A stretch of DNA of 40,891 nucleotides from CAZSNT01 sp964607765 (GTDB taxonomy: Bacteria; Verrucomicrobiota; Lentisphaeria; Oligosphaerales; JABHEG01), in NCBI GenBank assembly GCA_964607765.1, contig CAZSNT010000090.1:1-40891 (forward strand). Direction: 5' to 3'. Within the stretch, counting starts at the first letter, position 1; each line of letters starts with the position of its first letter. Shown here piece after piece: positions 1 through 8,690 of this stretch. The notes under the pieces were generated by a model. That model searched no databases, was not told the DNA's origin, and saw nothing but the letters and a program-made list of their open reading frames with translations. A program made the position numbers and the translations under genes.

Positions 1-296
1 CGCGAATCGATCACCGGCACGGCCTCCGAGGCCGGTTCTGCAACAGCCTCAGGCCAGGCGTTCGGCGAGCTGTCCTTCAGATTCTGCCACCCGTACCAGG
101 GCCAGCCGAGCCGGCCGGTCGTGAGGTCGGTCCGGTGCGGGATCGTCGGGAAACTGCCCGTGATGAACTTGGATATCTCGGTGGCCTGCGTCGTAATGAA
201 CTCGTCGAGACACGGCGTGTTGACGGGGCGCTTCGCGCGGTCGAACAGGTTGTCGTAACGGTACGTGTCGGTGATCAGCAGAATGATGTTCTTCAT
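1..296 (-). CDS. Sulfatase-like alkaline phosphatase superfamily protein, N-terminal part (cut by window edge)
   Basis: The visible 98 residues open with MKNIILLITDTYRYDNL, the typical metal-binding first strand (D10) of sulfatases and related alkaline phosphatase superfamily enzymes. The active-site segment reads TIPHRTDLTTGR. Aligned to the sulfatase consensus C-x-P-S-R-A-S-x-x-T-G-R, the Cys/Ser that becomes formylglycine is a Thr, while Pro, Arg and the TGR end are kept. Thr is a nucleophile in phosphodiesterases of the same superfamily, so the enzyme may not be a formylglycine sulfatase. A ribosome site (GGGAG, five bases before the ATG) supports the start. The gene is divergent from a canonical sulfatase, in a locus with a transporter and a GH4 glycosidase, which suggests work on substituted polysaccharides or glycosides. 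The C-terminal four fifths lie outside the window. Family call is firm; substrate unknown. Confidence 0.85.
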   Translation of the reverse strand, partial: MKNIILLITDTYRYDNLFDRAKRPVNTPCLDEFITTQATEISKFITGSFPTIPHRTDLTTGRLGWPWYGWQNLKDSSPNAWPEAVAEPASEAVPVIDS

Positions 297-636
297 TGCG
301 GCTCCCTTTGACTGCGCTACTTCGACTCGACGTTGACGTACCGTAACAATGGAACAGCCGCGAAGCCACACGGTACTCCGCAAGAAAGCGGTCATGGCAC
401 GCGGCACGGCAGACGAAGGCTGCGGGGGTACCCACGGATGGCAGAGCCGTCCCACGGATGCAGACTGGGAGGCGGTTCAGGTCGCTGGTCGTAAGTCGCT
501 GGTCCTGGTTGCCGGCCAATCCCGTTGTTCCGTCCTGCGTGTGATGCCCGGGAAACGCCAGGCCGGCGGGCGGCCTGTCATTGTCATTCGGCACTTGTGC
601 GTCCATAGTCGGGGAAAGCGAGAGAGGAGTGCGCCA
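297..636. other. Intergenic space between two divergent sulfatase-like genes
   Basis: No conserved protein is seen here. An open frame runs through it in phase with the downstream sulfatase, but its composition (Arg/Gly-rich, no sulfatase features) and the good ribosome site GAGAGGAG at 622-629 argue that it is leader DNA. It must carry promoters for both divergent genes; I see no convincing -35/-10 pair. Confidence 0.5.
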
Positions 637-2193
637 GTGACTACAGACAATCCTGCCTCATCGTCGCGCCGCAATGTCGTGGTGATCCTGTGCGATCAGT
701 TGCGTCCCGACTTTCTGTCGATCTACGGATGTGAGGCGGTTCCCACGCCGAGTCTGGATCGGTTGGCGGCGCTTGGTGTGGTGTTCGACCGTGCGATCAC
801 CGTGTCGACGGTGTGCGCGCCGGCGCGCGCGTCGATGATGACGGGGCGGTACGTCTCGGACCACGGTGTGTGGACGAACGACATACCGTTCCGGGATGGG
901 ATGGAGTTCCTGGCGGAGCGGATGAACGAGTTGGGCTATGCGACAGGCGCGTTCGGGAAGCTGCACCATTATCCGGCCGACGACGCAAAGGGCTTCCGGC
1001 TGGCGCGGCAGATGGAGGAGGGGCGGTTGGGCGAACGCGAGCCGTACCTTGCCTGGCTGCGCGAGCGGCATCCGGACGTCACACGCATGTTCAATGCACG
1101 AGATGGCCAGTTCGAGTTCCCGGAGAGCGAATACTACGAGCACTGGATCGCGTCCGAAGCGCTGACGTTCATCGAGGACGCCGTCCAGGAAGCGCCTGCC
1201 CAGCCCTTCCTGGCCTGGGTCTCGTTCCAGGGCCCGCACGCGCCGCTGGACCCACCCGCGGCGGCCAAGGGCACGGTGGACGGTACGCGCCTGCCGGCGC
1301 CGTTGCGGAGATCGCAAGACGTGGAACGCAGCGCGCCGCCGACCGTGCGCAGCCGTACTATCCGGTCCAACATGCCGGAGGCCGAGGTCCTGGAACGCAT
1401 GCGCGTAGTCTACGCCGAACAGATGGTGACGATTGACCGGCAGATCGGACGGATCATCGACCGGCTCGAGCAGCTTGGGCTTCTCGAACAGACAACCCTC
1501 ATCTTCTCCGCCGATCACGGGGACATGCTCGGGGATTACCGGCTGGGCGCGAAAGGCCCGTTCCCTTATCGCGCTCAGCTCAATATCCCGCTGGTGTTGG
1601 CCAATCATCCCCACGTGCCGACAGGCGCGCGTTCGAACGCGCTGACCGGCAACCTGGACATACCCGGCACCGTGCTGGACATTGCCGGGGCGGACCGGCC
1701 GCTGGGCTATTCCCGGTCTCTCGTCGATCTGGCCCAAGCCGCCCCGGCACATCCCCGCACCGTTAACTTCAGCGAGTTCTGCGACTCGGTGAAAACGGTT
1801 GAGAACGCGCGCTACCGGCTCGCCTACTACCCGTTTTCCGGACATGCAGAGCTGTACGACATCATCGGTGACCCGGACGAAACGACAAACCTGGCCGGGC
1901 GTGCGGAGTTCGCGGGCGTGCGCGCCGAACTGCTCGGGCACATCATCGATTTCATGCTCGTGGCCAAAGGCATCCGGGTGGAAGCCCAGGATCTCGTGGG
2001 CGAGAAGCAGGTAGGCGCGGCGGCGAAGCACCCCGATTACCAGCGCGACTTCACCGTCTGCTTCCCGCTCAGCAGACGCGAACGCGAACTGCTCGATGCC
2101 GCCGGTTTCCCGAGCGACTACAACGAGTTCTGCCGCGACAAGCCGGTGACGCGCAGCTACAGCAAGCCGTACTGGGAGACGGAGAGCAGGTGA
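637..2193 (+). CDS. Sulfatase, formylglycine-dependent type
   Basis: A 518-residue arylsulfatase-family hydrolase that should remove sulfate esters from a sugar or polysaccharide. The first strand NVVVILCDQLRPDF gives the metal ligands. The signature CAPARASMMTGR begins at Cys60, the residue that formylglycine-generating enzyme or an anaerobic maturase would convert. The second metal-site block, FSADHGDMLGDY, lies about residues 290-300. Length is normal for the family. I chose the GTG at 637 because GAGAGGAG lies seven bases upstream and the conserved fold begins about a dozen residues later; the frame stays open further upstream but shows no conserved sequence there. No signal peptide is evident, so the enzyme is probably cytoplasmic and would act on imported oligosaccharides. 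It converges on the MFS gene with a 42-base gap. Confidence 0.93.
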   Translation: MTTDNPASSSRRNVVVILCDQLRPDFLSIYGCEAVPTPSLDRLAALGVVFDRAITVSTVCAPARASMMTGRYVSDHGVWTNDIPFRDGMEFLAERMNELGYATGAFGKLHHYPADDAKGFRLARQMEEGRLGEREPYLAWLRERHPDVTRMFNARDGQFEFPESEYYEHWIASEALTFIEDAVQEAPAQPFLAWVSFQGPHAPLDPPAAAKGTVDGTRLPAPLRRSQDVERSAPPTVRSRTIRSNMPEAEVLERMRVVYAEQMVTIDRQIGRIIDRLEQLGLLEQTTLIFSADHGDMLGDYRLGAKGPFPYRAQLNIPLVLANHPHVPTGARSNALTGNLDIPGTVLDIAGADRPLGYSRSLVDLAQAAPAHPRTVNFSEFCDSVKTVENARYRLAYYPFSGHAELYDIIGDPDETTNLAGRAEFAGVRAELLGHIIDFMLVAKGIRVEAQDLVGEKQVGAAAKHPDYQRDFTVCFPLSRRERELLDAAGFPSDYNEFCRDKPVTRSYSKPYWETESR

Positions 2194-2235
2194 GAGGACG
2201 CGACGTCTGCCAGTGGCACGGAGTATTGCTTCAGG

Positions 2236-3693
2236 CTAGGCATCCGGCTGGTTGGCCAAACGGCGCGCGAGCCGACTCAGGCGCGCCAGACCCCGCGCCG
2301 GGGCGAGAATGCCTTGGACGAGGTTCGAGTGGATGTTCACGGCGATGTAGAGCACGGCAGCCATGGTGCTGTGCGCTTCGGGTTCACGCATCCCGATCAG
2401 CCAGAACAGCGCGGCGATCCGGAATGCTCCTGAGATGAGGAACAGTATGCCGTGATAGGTCAGGCGCATCCCGAACAGCGTTCCCTCCCAGCCGTTGAGA
2501 AGACCGGCGACAGCTCCGCCAAGCAACCCGCTCAGGCTTCCGGCGAGCGCTACAACGACACTGTTTACCGCCAGGAACGCGCTGCCTTGTCGTGTGCCTT
2601 TCCGTGACGCGCTCATGCCGAGGAGGATGTTGAAATTGGCGAGCTCAACACCGGCCCAACCCACGATCGCAAGCAGCACGCCGATGTAGCCCAGCCACCA
2701 GCTTTCCGGAGTGACGAGGATCCAGGACGCCGCCCCGGGGATGACGGCGATACCGGCAAGCACCAGGGTCGGTTTGCAGCCGAGTCTGTCCTGCAACCGG
2801 CCCCACACCGGTACCGCGAAGTAGCCGATCACGAGTGGGATGGCCACGAGCATGACGTTCGCAGCCGTGTTGTTCAGTCCCAGAACGTCGAACAGGTAGA
2901 GCCAGACGAACTGGCCGATAAAGCCCATACCGAGCATTACGGTCCCGGTAAAGCCGAGGTAGTGTCGGAAATTCCTGTTCGCCAAGGGCTCGCGGAACAG
3001 GTGCCAAAGCCGGAGTGCGGGGTCGGGGCGGTGCGCCACGTCCGGGACGGGCGCCAGCCACAGGAAATCGATCACTCCCAGCACTCCGCCCACCGCGAAC
3101 ATGATGCTCAGCAATCGCAGGAACACCTCGCTCCCAGCGCTTGAGTAGGCGTCCAACGTGCGCCCTGCCGCCAGCGTGACGATCAGCCCCACGAGGCGTC
3201 CCAGTTGGTTGCGCCGCGAGAAGTAGCGGCCGCGGATCCGACGCGGGAACAGGTCTGCGAACCATGACATGACCGCCGGCACCATGATGTGGACAGCCAG
3301 TGAGGAACTGGCGCGCACAACCAACAGCGCCGGCCACCACCACGCGTTGGGCAGCACCCAGGGGATCAGCGCAATCACGATCCAGGTCACCCGTGAGAGA
3401 ATGCCGGCGATGAGCATGACGCGCTTGCGGTATCCGTAACGGGCCATGAAATAGCTGGACGGCAGCTGCATGAGGGCGCCGGCAAACGGCAGCGCCGCCA
3501 ACACGCCGAACCCGAACGGGGGTAGCTCAAGGGCCTTCGCGTAGCGCGTGAGCGCGGCGCCCATGGTGAGGTACATCCAGGCGGCGCCGAAGAGCCACGC
3601 CGTGGTGACATGGCGCATGGCGAAGCGCACGTCGTGAGACGGCGCTTGCGCCTGCTCCCTCTCGGTCTGCGCCTTCGCCGGTGAGCTGGACAC
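2236..3693 (-). CDS. MFS transporter
   Basis: A 485-residue major facilitator protein with about 12 hydrophobic helices. After the second helix it has the loop ARYGYRKRVM, which matches MFS motif A (G-x-x-x-D/G-R/K-x-G-R-R/K). The N-terminus is short and polar; the C-terminus ends in a basic tail. The start is GTG. It lies 29 bases downstream of the GH4 glycosidase on the same strand, so the two are probably co-transcribed. The natural reading is import of a sugar or glycoside that the GH4 enzyme then cleaves, with the neighbouring sulfatases removing sulfate. Substrate cannot be read from the sequence. Confidence 0.88.
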   Translation of the reverse strand: MSSSPAKAQTEREQAQAPSHDVRFAMRHVTTAWLFGAAWMYLTMGAALTRYAKALELPPFGFGVLAALPFAGALMQLPSSYFMARYGYRKRVMLIAGILSRVTWIVIALIPWVLPNAWWWPALLVVRASSSLAVHIMVPAVMSWFADLFPRRIRGRYFSRRNQLGRLVGLIVTLAAGRTLDAYSSAGSEVFLRLLSIMFAVGGVLGVIDFLWLAPVPDVAHRPDPALRLWHLFREPLANRNFRHYLGFTGTVMLGMGFIGQFVWLYLFDVLGLNNTAANVMLVAIPLVIGYFAVPVWGRLQDRLGCKPTLVLAGIAVIPGAASWILVTPESWWLGYIGVLLAIVGWAGVELANFNILLGMSASRKGTRQGSAFLAVNSVVVALAGSLSGLLGGAVAGLLNGWEGTLFGMRLTYHGILFLISGAFRIAALFWLIGMREPEAHSTMAAVLYIAVNIHSNLVQGILAPARGLARLSRLARRLANQPDA

Positions 3694-3722
3694 GATCCGT
3701 CTCCCGGATGCCGACGCCCCGC

Positions 3723-5048
3723 TCAGATGGCGATCGAGCTGAACTGGGGCAGGTGCTCTTCGTTCTTGCGCAGCATCGATCTGACCATGCGCTTGATCTC
3801 CGCCAGGGACAGGACAGCCGCGGTCAGCGGGTCGTAGCAGATGGCTTGGTAGACCAGGCGCGCGTCGCCGGTCAACGCGGCCTTTACGGCCATCTCTTCA
3901 ACCGCCACGCTGATCTGGTTCAGGGCCGCACATTGGGGTGGAAGCGCGCCGACGTGCATGGGGTTCAGGCCGCGCCGGTTGGCCAAGACGGGGACTTCGA
4001 CGCAGACGTCTTCAGGCAGATTCGAGATGAGCCCCGTGTTGGGTACATTGCCGTTGAACTCGAACGGGTCGCCGCCCATATAGGCGTTGATGATCGCCGC
4101 AGCGTACTCGTGGCCGCGCGCCAGGTTCAGTGGTTCCGGGTTCTCGAGCCAGGCGAGGATCGTCTTCTGCCACGTCTTGGCCCGCTTGCGGTAGCTCTTG
4201 AGGATGAACGCGTACTCACCGGGGTTCCAGTTCGTGCCGTGGCTGCAGTATTTCTCGATCAGATCGGGGCGCTTCCGGAACCACCAGTTGTATTCGGAGT
4301 TGTGGCCGCTGGACTCGGTGACGTAGTAGTCGAGGGCCAGGAACATCTCGTTGCGGACCGGCTCGGCGTTGTAGATTGCCTTCTTGCGCATCGCCTTGCG
4401 CAGCAGCGGGTAGGCGTCTTCGCCGTTCCACTTGAATTGCGTGTACCACGCCTGGTGATTGATGCCGGCACAGACGTAGTCCACCTCGCTCATCGGCGCC
4501 TTGACCCAGTTGGCGAGCATCCGCGCCGTGCCCTGCACACTGTGACAGAGCCCGCTGACCTGGATGTCCGTTTCGCGCTGCATCGCGCGGCAGAGCATGG
4601 CCATGGGGTTGGTGTAGTTAAGCAGTATCGCCTGCGGGCAGACCTCCTCCATGTCCCTGCAGATGGAGATCATGGTCGGGATCGTGCGCAGGGCGCGGAA
4701 GATGCCTGACGGTCCGCGCGTGTCTCCAACGTTCGTGTCCACGCCGTAGCGCTTGGGGATCTCGATGTCGTAACGCCACACGCCAACATCGCCGCACAGA
4801 ATGGTGCAGACCACCGCATCGGCGCCTTCCAGGGCCTCGCGACGGTCCGTTGTCGACAGCACGGTCGCCGGGTAGTTGCCTTCCTGCACGATGCGGTTCA
4901 CCGCTTTGGTGATCCACTCGAGACGTTCCGGGTCGATGTCCATCAAGGCGATCGTTGCGTCCTCGAGAAGCGGGAACGTCAACAGATCCTTGACAAGGGT
5001 CCGCGTGAACCCGAAACTGCCTGCGCCGATGAATGCCACTTTCGCCAT
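3723..5048 (-). CDS. Glycoside hydrolase family 4, alpha-galactosidase (MelA)-like
   Basis: A 441-residue NAD- and metal-dependent GH4 enzyme. A Rossmann motif (VAFIGAGSFGF, residues 4-14) binds NAD. NYTNP at 144-148 and CHSV at 168-171 form the active-site region, where Cys168 should be a metal ligand; NHQAW is the second conserved His block. From my memory of the family, CHSV is the version found in MelA-type alpha-galactosidases, whereas phospho-glycosidases have CDMP or CNxP. GH4 enzymes cleave by oxidation at C3, elimination and re-reduction, in the cytoplasm. The start is supported by AAGGAGAG eight bases upstream. It is the first gene of a pair with the MFS transporter. A paralogue with a different motif (CHGV) lies at 19882-21324. 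The exact sugar is inferred. Confidence 0.88.
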   Translation of the reverse strand: MAKVAFIGAGSFGFTRTLVKDLLTFPLLEDATIALMDIDPERLEWITKAVNRIVQEGNYPATVLSTTDRREALEGADAVVCTILCGDVGVWRYDIEIPKRYGVDTNVGDTRGPSGIFRALRTIPTMISICRDMEEVCPQAILLNYTNPMAMLCRAMQRETDIQVSGLCHSVQGTARMLANWVKAPMSEVDYVCAGINHQAWYTQFKWNGEDAYPLLRKAMRKKAIYNAEPVRNEMFLALDYYVTESSGHNSEYNWWFRKRPDLIEKYCSHGTNWNPGEYAFILKSYRKRAKTWQKTILAWLENPEPLNLARGHEYAAAIINAYMGGDPFEFNGNVPNTGLISNLPEDVCVEVPVLANRRGLNPMHVGALPPQCAALNQISVAVEEMAVKAALTGDARLVYQAICYDPLTAAVLSLAEIKRMVRSMLRKNEEHLPQFSSIAI

Positions 5049-5424
5049 GCTGCTCTCTCCTTCAGTCTGGAAAACACTGAATATAGAACGTCCCGGATGG
5101 ATGGCACTGCGGCGGCGGCGGAAAGAGTTCAGGGAGATTCGAGGGACGAGGCGGAAGACTCAGAGGACGGGCGAGGAGGATGGCGTGGGCGCCGTGGCCT
5201 GACTCCCGCCACTGACTTAGGCTCGGTCTTCGGGGCCGGCGCCCCCCGTCTGGTCCCAGCCACGCTGGGAGGCCGGTGTCCTCAGCGGCCGAATCGCTCC
5301 GCATGGGCTGAGTTCCGTGAGGCCGAGGACGCTGGGCGGCCTTCGATCTGCTCCCATCCATCGCCCCAATCAGGAATGCCCTATGCGCCGGGTGCTCGCG
5401 TCGATGGCTCCGGGCGGCGATGCC
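5049..5424. other. Intergenic space without a recognisable gene
   Basis: Open frames here have no conserved features. It is upstream of the GH4 gene and downstream of the pseudopilin gene, both read leftward. TATATT (minus strand, 5080-5085) could be a -10 box for the GH4-MFS pair, but no matching -35 is visible. Confidence 0.4.
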
Positions 5425-6306
5425 TCACTCACGATGACTCTGAGTTGTGGGATGGTCGGACACCCTCGCTGGATGAGTGTTGGAAGTCGATTGTCCCCAG
5501 CGAGGTCGAATCGAGGGTCCCCTCACACCCAGCAGTTCAACGAATTTCTCGAATGCCCCGGTCATATTCCGCGCACTACCATCAGCGAAGGCCATGTTTG
5601 TGACGCCGTGTCGCCTCTCCCCTGTGCCTCCCAGAACGTCAGGGAAGAACGGCTTCTCCCAGTGTGTTCCGAGCTCACCATGGACGCCGAAGCCGTCACA
5701 GAAGGAGACCGGTAGCTGCGCTGGGACACGAACATCGGCTAACGCGGCGCCACAGACGAAATGCTCATCGACGTCGTCAGTTCCCACCCCGCCGCCCAGA
5801 ACGCCGGTCGGTCCATATAGCTGGAGCAGAGCCCAGAGAGGGGAGCTCGATTGGCTGTATTCAAGGGTCCGCTGGTGCCCGCACATGTATGCGTAGGCCC
5901 CAGACGTGACGTACTTGCCGTTCTCATCGTTCCATGCGGCGAAACGTTGCCTCGGACAGGAGAACACTGAAGCGTCGTCGGACACGTACTGGCTCACCCG
6001 ATCAGGCAGAAGCCACTGGTTCCGTCCTCCGGTGGGGCCACCTTTCCTCACCGGGTGTTCCTGGCCGTAGGCTTCACTGAAAACAGCCTCAGGATAGAAA
6101 CCTCCGGCGTCGTGGGAGTACATGAGCAGCGCAAGCCCTATCTGTTTCACATTGTCCAGACAGGCAGACATGCAGTCCCTCTGTCTCGCCTGCTGGAGGG
6201 CAGGCAGCAACATTGCCGCGAGAATCAGGACGACAGCCGCTACTACGAACAGTTCCAACAGCGTAAAAGGGATGAGCGCGGCTTTTCTGTGTGGTGTCTT
6301 ACCCAT
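5425..6306 (-). CDS. Type II secretion pseudopilin-like protein (prepilin N-terminus, H-x-DG domain)
   Basis: A 293-residue protein of the large PVC-bacterial class with a prepilin-like N-terminus and a processing-associated H-x9-DG motif. The N-terminus has a short basic leader, then FTLLELFVVAAVVLI and LLPALQQARQRD, a hydrophobic helix followed by the conserved LLPAL...AR and a CLDNVKQIGLAL segment. Near the C-terminus RHGVTNMAFADGSARN gives the H...DG motif. The residue before the expected cleavage point is Pro (LIP/FTLLEL) where classical prepilins have Gly; Glu at +5 is present. Loss of Gly is common, as I recall, in Lentisphaerota-like proteins. It is probably membrane-anchored and exposed to the periplasm or surface. 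It follows a membrane protein gene by 34 bases, so the two may form an operon. Precise role unknown. Confidence 0.82.
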   Translation of the reverse strand: MGKTPHRKAALIPFTLLELFVVAAVVLILAAMLLPALQQARQRDCMSACLDNVKQIGLALLMYSHDAGGFYPEAVFSEAYGQEHPVRKGGPTGGRNQWLLPDRVSQYVSDDASVFSCPRQRFAAWNDENGKYVTSGAYAYMCGHQRTLEYSQSSSPLWALLQLYGPTGVLGGGVGTDDVDEHFVCGAALADVRVPAQLPVSFCDGFGVHGELGTHWEKPFFPDVLGGTGERRHGVTNMAFADGSARNMTGAFEKFVELLGVRGPSIRPRWGQSTSNTHPARVSDHPTTQSHRE

Positions 6307-6340
6307 GCGATGGACTGCCTAGTCTAATGGATTGCCTAGT

Positions 6341-7165
6341 CTATTCGTCTGGAGGATGTGGCATCTTCATCTCCCAGCGTTTCGGACGAGCATGGGACTT
6401 GGAGCGAGGCGAGCCACCAGTTGAGCAGGGATAGGGTTCGCCGAAGTCCGCAACCTTGACCCGTCTCACCTCCGTCTGTTCTGAAGCATCGCCATGGCAT
6501 TTCAGCCACAAATGCTCCTTCCCCCTGTACAGAAGCAGGAATGGCTGGGTCAGGTCGTCGCGTCCGAAGCGGTACAGGTTGACGACGTTGATGTGCAGGC
6601 CAGCCTTCACTTTGAAACGGACATAGTGCGATTGGTCGCCCCCGAGCAGAGACGGGAGCCAACAGTAGACCGACAAGGAGTAGCCTACGGCACAGACAAG
6701 GTAGATCGCTGCCAAGAGAGAGAGCCGGACCAGCAGCTTCTCTAGAGCGTCCGACGGTCGTCCTGCCTGACCGGCCTCCGGAAGGTCGTCAACGAGTAGG
6801 CAGAGACGAAGCCACCCCAGGGCCGCCGCCACGAGGTAGAGGAGCAAGAACCAAATGCGTGGCAGCTTGAGGGAGAACTGGACGGCAACCGATAGCAATA
6901 CACACAGTGCAAGCAAGATCCCGACACGCCTTCTAGGCCTGTTACGGCAGACACGCTTCACGCCCAAGCCGCCGAGGAATGTAAGAGTTAGGAAGACAAG
7001 AGACGTCCACACCCCCCGAGCACTGAAGTCAGGCCCAGGCCACGTGCGTGCTCCATGGGACAGGAGGAAGGGAATGTGCACGAGGAGACCTGCCACTACC
7101 ACGACCGCAGGAACAGGCCCCCACTTCCCCAGCTTCATCCAGCCACCTGTGCTCGGAGCGGACAT
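6341..7165 (-). CDS. Unknown multi-pass membrane protein
   Basis: A 274-residue protein of no recognised family. It has about five hydrophobic segments: PVPAVVVVAGLLVHIPFLL near residue 20, then VWTSLVFLTLTFLGGLGV, GILLALCVLLSVAVQF, IWFLLLYLVAAALGWL and LVRLSLLAAIYLVCAVGYSL. A soluble C-terminal part of about 90 residues ends in a basic, proline-rich tail. I prefer the ATG at 7165; a GTG six bases upstream is equally possible. It probably precedes the pseudopilin gene in one transcript. It could be an orphan PVC membrane protein; I would not assign a function. Confidence 0.6.
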   Translation of the reverse strand: MSAPSTGGWMKLGKWGPVPAVVVVAGLLVHIPFLLSHGARTWPGPDFSARGVWTSLVFLTLTFLGGLGVKRVCRNRPRRRVGILLALCVLLSVAVQFSLKLPRIWFLLLYLVAAALGWLRLCLLVDDLPEAGQAGRPSDALEKLLVRLSLLAAIYLVCAVGYSLSVYCWLPSLLGGDQSHYVRFKVKAGLHINVVNLYRFGRDDLTQPFLLLYRGKEHLWLKCHGDASEQTEVRRVKVADFGEPYPCSTGGSPRSKSHARPKRWEMKMPHPPDE

Positions 7166-7171
7166 GCCCAC

Positions 7172-7565
7172 TCGACTCCCTCGTTACCGACAGCCCTTAT
7201 TCACGGGGCCTTGTGCGAGACCTCTATTTCCGGGCACATCCAGCGACCCCAAAGAACGACCTCCCCTCCTGTTGGCAGGGAGATCATCTGTATCCTGCCG
7301 CGTCTCGTGGTTACCCAGACAGTTCGCCGTCAGCTCTGCACGTGGTCCGCAATGTACCACGACCGCGAACGTGGTTCAAAAACTGCGTGCTGCACTACGG
7401 GAGTGCGGGCATGGATTTCCGACCTGCTTTCAGCCGTCCTGCCGTTTGAGATTGCTTCTGCCCTCCTCATCCTTGCACGCCGGATTCCTCCCATGAACCG
7501 CCAAGGGATCTTGGCAAGGGCGCTGTCAATGCCCGAGATGGTCAGCGGCCCATTGCGCTTCTCCC
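7172..7565. other. Intergenic space without a recognisable gene
   Basis: About 390 bases between the membrane-protein start and the hemW stop. Overlapping rightward open frames are present, but their products are Ser/Pro/Arg-rich and mutually exclusive, which is typical of noncoding GC-rich DNA. I see no RNA gene or repeat. Confidence 0.5.
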
Positions 7566-8690
7566 TTACAGCAAGCGTTCCGCAACAAGGTCGGCGAAGA
7601 GCAGGCCGGTTGTGGTGGGGTGCAGGCGGCCGTCGTCGTGGACCAGCAGCTTCTCCTCGATGAGTGCGGCGAGTTCGTCACTGCGGATCTCGAACATGTC
7701 GAAGCCTGTTCGTTCCCTGAACAGGGTGTTGTCCCAGCCTGCTGCCGTCCTGAGTCCGAACGCCAGGATTTCTGCTGCGCGCTGCTGCGCGGGCAGGGGG
7801 TCGTCGTCCGGCGTCTCGCGGGCGAGCCAGGCTTCGAGCGTCAGCGGGTTGGTGCGGCGCAGCACGCCGTCGAAGGAGCAGGCAGCCGGGCCGACGCCCA
7901 GGTAAGTCCCGCCCAGCCAGATGTCGAGATTGTGCCGGCACTCGGCACCCGGCTTGGCGAGATTGGACACTTCGTAGCGCAGCAGACCGTGCTCGCTGCA
8001 GACGGCGGCGGCCGTGTGCCACATGGCGACGCTGACTGTGTCACTGTCAGTGCATGAGACGGGCGTGGTACGCTGTTGCAGCGCGCTGCCTTCGTCGAGC
8101 GTCAGGGCGTAGGTCGACAGATGCGAGACTCCGAGCGCGCACGCCTGGTGCAGTTCGTGTTCCCATTGGCTGACGGTTTGCCCAGGGATTGCGTAGATCA
8201 GGTCCAGGTTGATGTTCGTGATGCCTTGTGCACGCAGTGCTGCCAGCAGCGGGGGCAGGGGAGGCAACGGTGTGTGACGGCCGAGAACGCGACGGTGTCG
8301 TTCGGAGAATGCCTGCACACCGAGACTGACGCGGGTGACACCGGCCTCGGCCAGGGCGGCGATGTGCTCGGCGCTCAGCGAGTCCGGATTACATTCCACG
8401 CTGAACTCCGCGTCGTCGGCAAGCGAGACCGTGTCCGTCACCGCCGTGAGCAGTGCGGCGAACTGTGCGGGAGTCAGGGACGTGGGGGTGCCGCCGCCGA
8501 TGAATGCGCTGTGCAGCGGCGTACGGAATGCTCGGGCGTGGCCGGAGAGCTCTTCCTGCAATCGATCGAGGTAAGCCTGGCGCTGGCTGGCGCTCGCCTC
8601 CGCCACGGAGTAGAACGCGCAGTAATCGCACTTTCTCAGGCAGAACGGCACGTGCACGTACAGCGCGTCGAATGTCGGTGTCTGGTTCAT
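7566..8690 (-). CDS. hemW: Radical SAM protein HemW (coproporphyrinogen oxidase-like heme chaperone)
   Basis: A 374-residue radical SAM protein. The cluster motif CLRKCDYC gives Cys17, Cys21 and Cys24 (C-x3-C-x2-C), followed by Phe as in HemN/HemW. Next come the SAM-binding FIGGGTPTSL, the SVECNPDSL strand and the HemW-type C-terminal block RYEVSNLAKPGAECRHN. HemW binds heme and is thought to deliver it to respiratory enzymes; it is not the anaerobic coproporphyrinogen dehydrogenase. Length fits HemW (about 380) better than HemN (about 455). The frame is open for another 168 codons upstream, but homology starts at MNQTPTFDALYVHVPFC, so I take the ATG at 8690. It is divergent from serC. Confidence 0.92.
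   Translation of the reverse strand: MNQTPTFDALYVHVPFCLRKCDYCAFYSVAEASASQRQAYLDRLQEELSGHARAFRTPLHSAFIGGGTPTSLTPAQFAALLTAVTDTVSLADDAEFSVECNPDSLSAEHIAALAEAGVTRVSLGVQAFSERHRRVLGRHTPLPPLPPLLAALRAQGITNINLDLIYAIPGQTVSQWEHELHQACALGVSHLSTYALTLDEGSALQQRTTPVSCTDSDTVSVAMWHTAAAVCSEHGLLRYEVSNLAKPGAECRHNLDIWLGGTYLGVGPAACSFDGVLRRTNPLTLEAWLARETPDDDPLPAQQRAAEILAFGLRTAAGWDNTLFRERTGFDMFEIRSDELAALIEEKLLVHDDGRLHPTTTGLLFADLVAERLL

Noticed and set aside
349..636. N-terminal extension of the sulfatase frame
   Set aside because: There is no homology in the 96 added residues, and a good ribosome site precedes the GTG at 637.
7172..7565. Overlapping rightward open frames of up to about 200 codons
   Set aside because: Several frames are open at once with Ser/Pro/Arg-rich products, and none has a recognisable domain or a good ribosome site.
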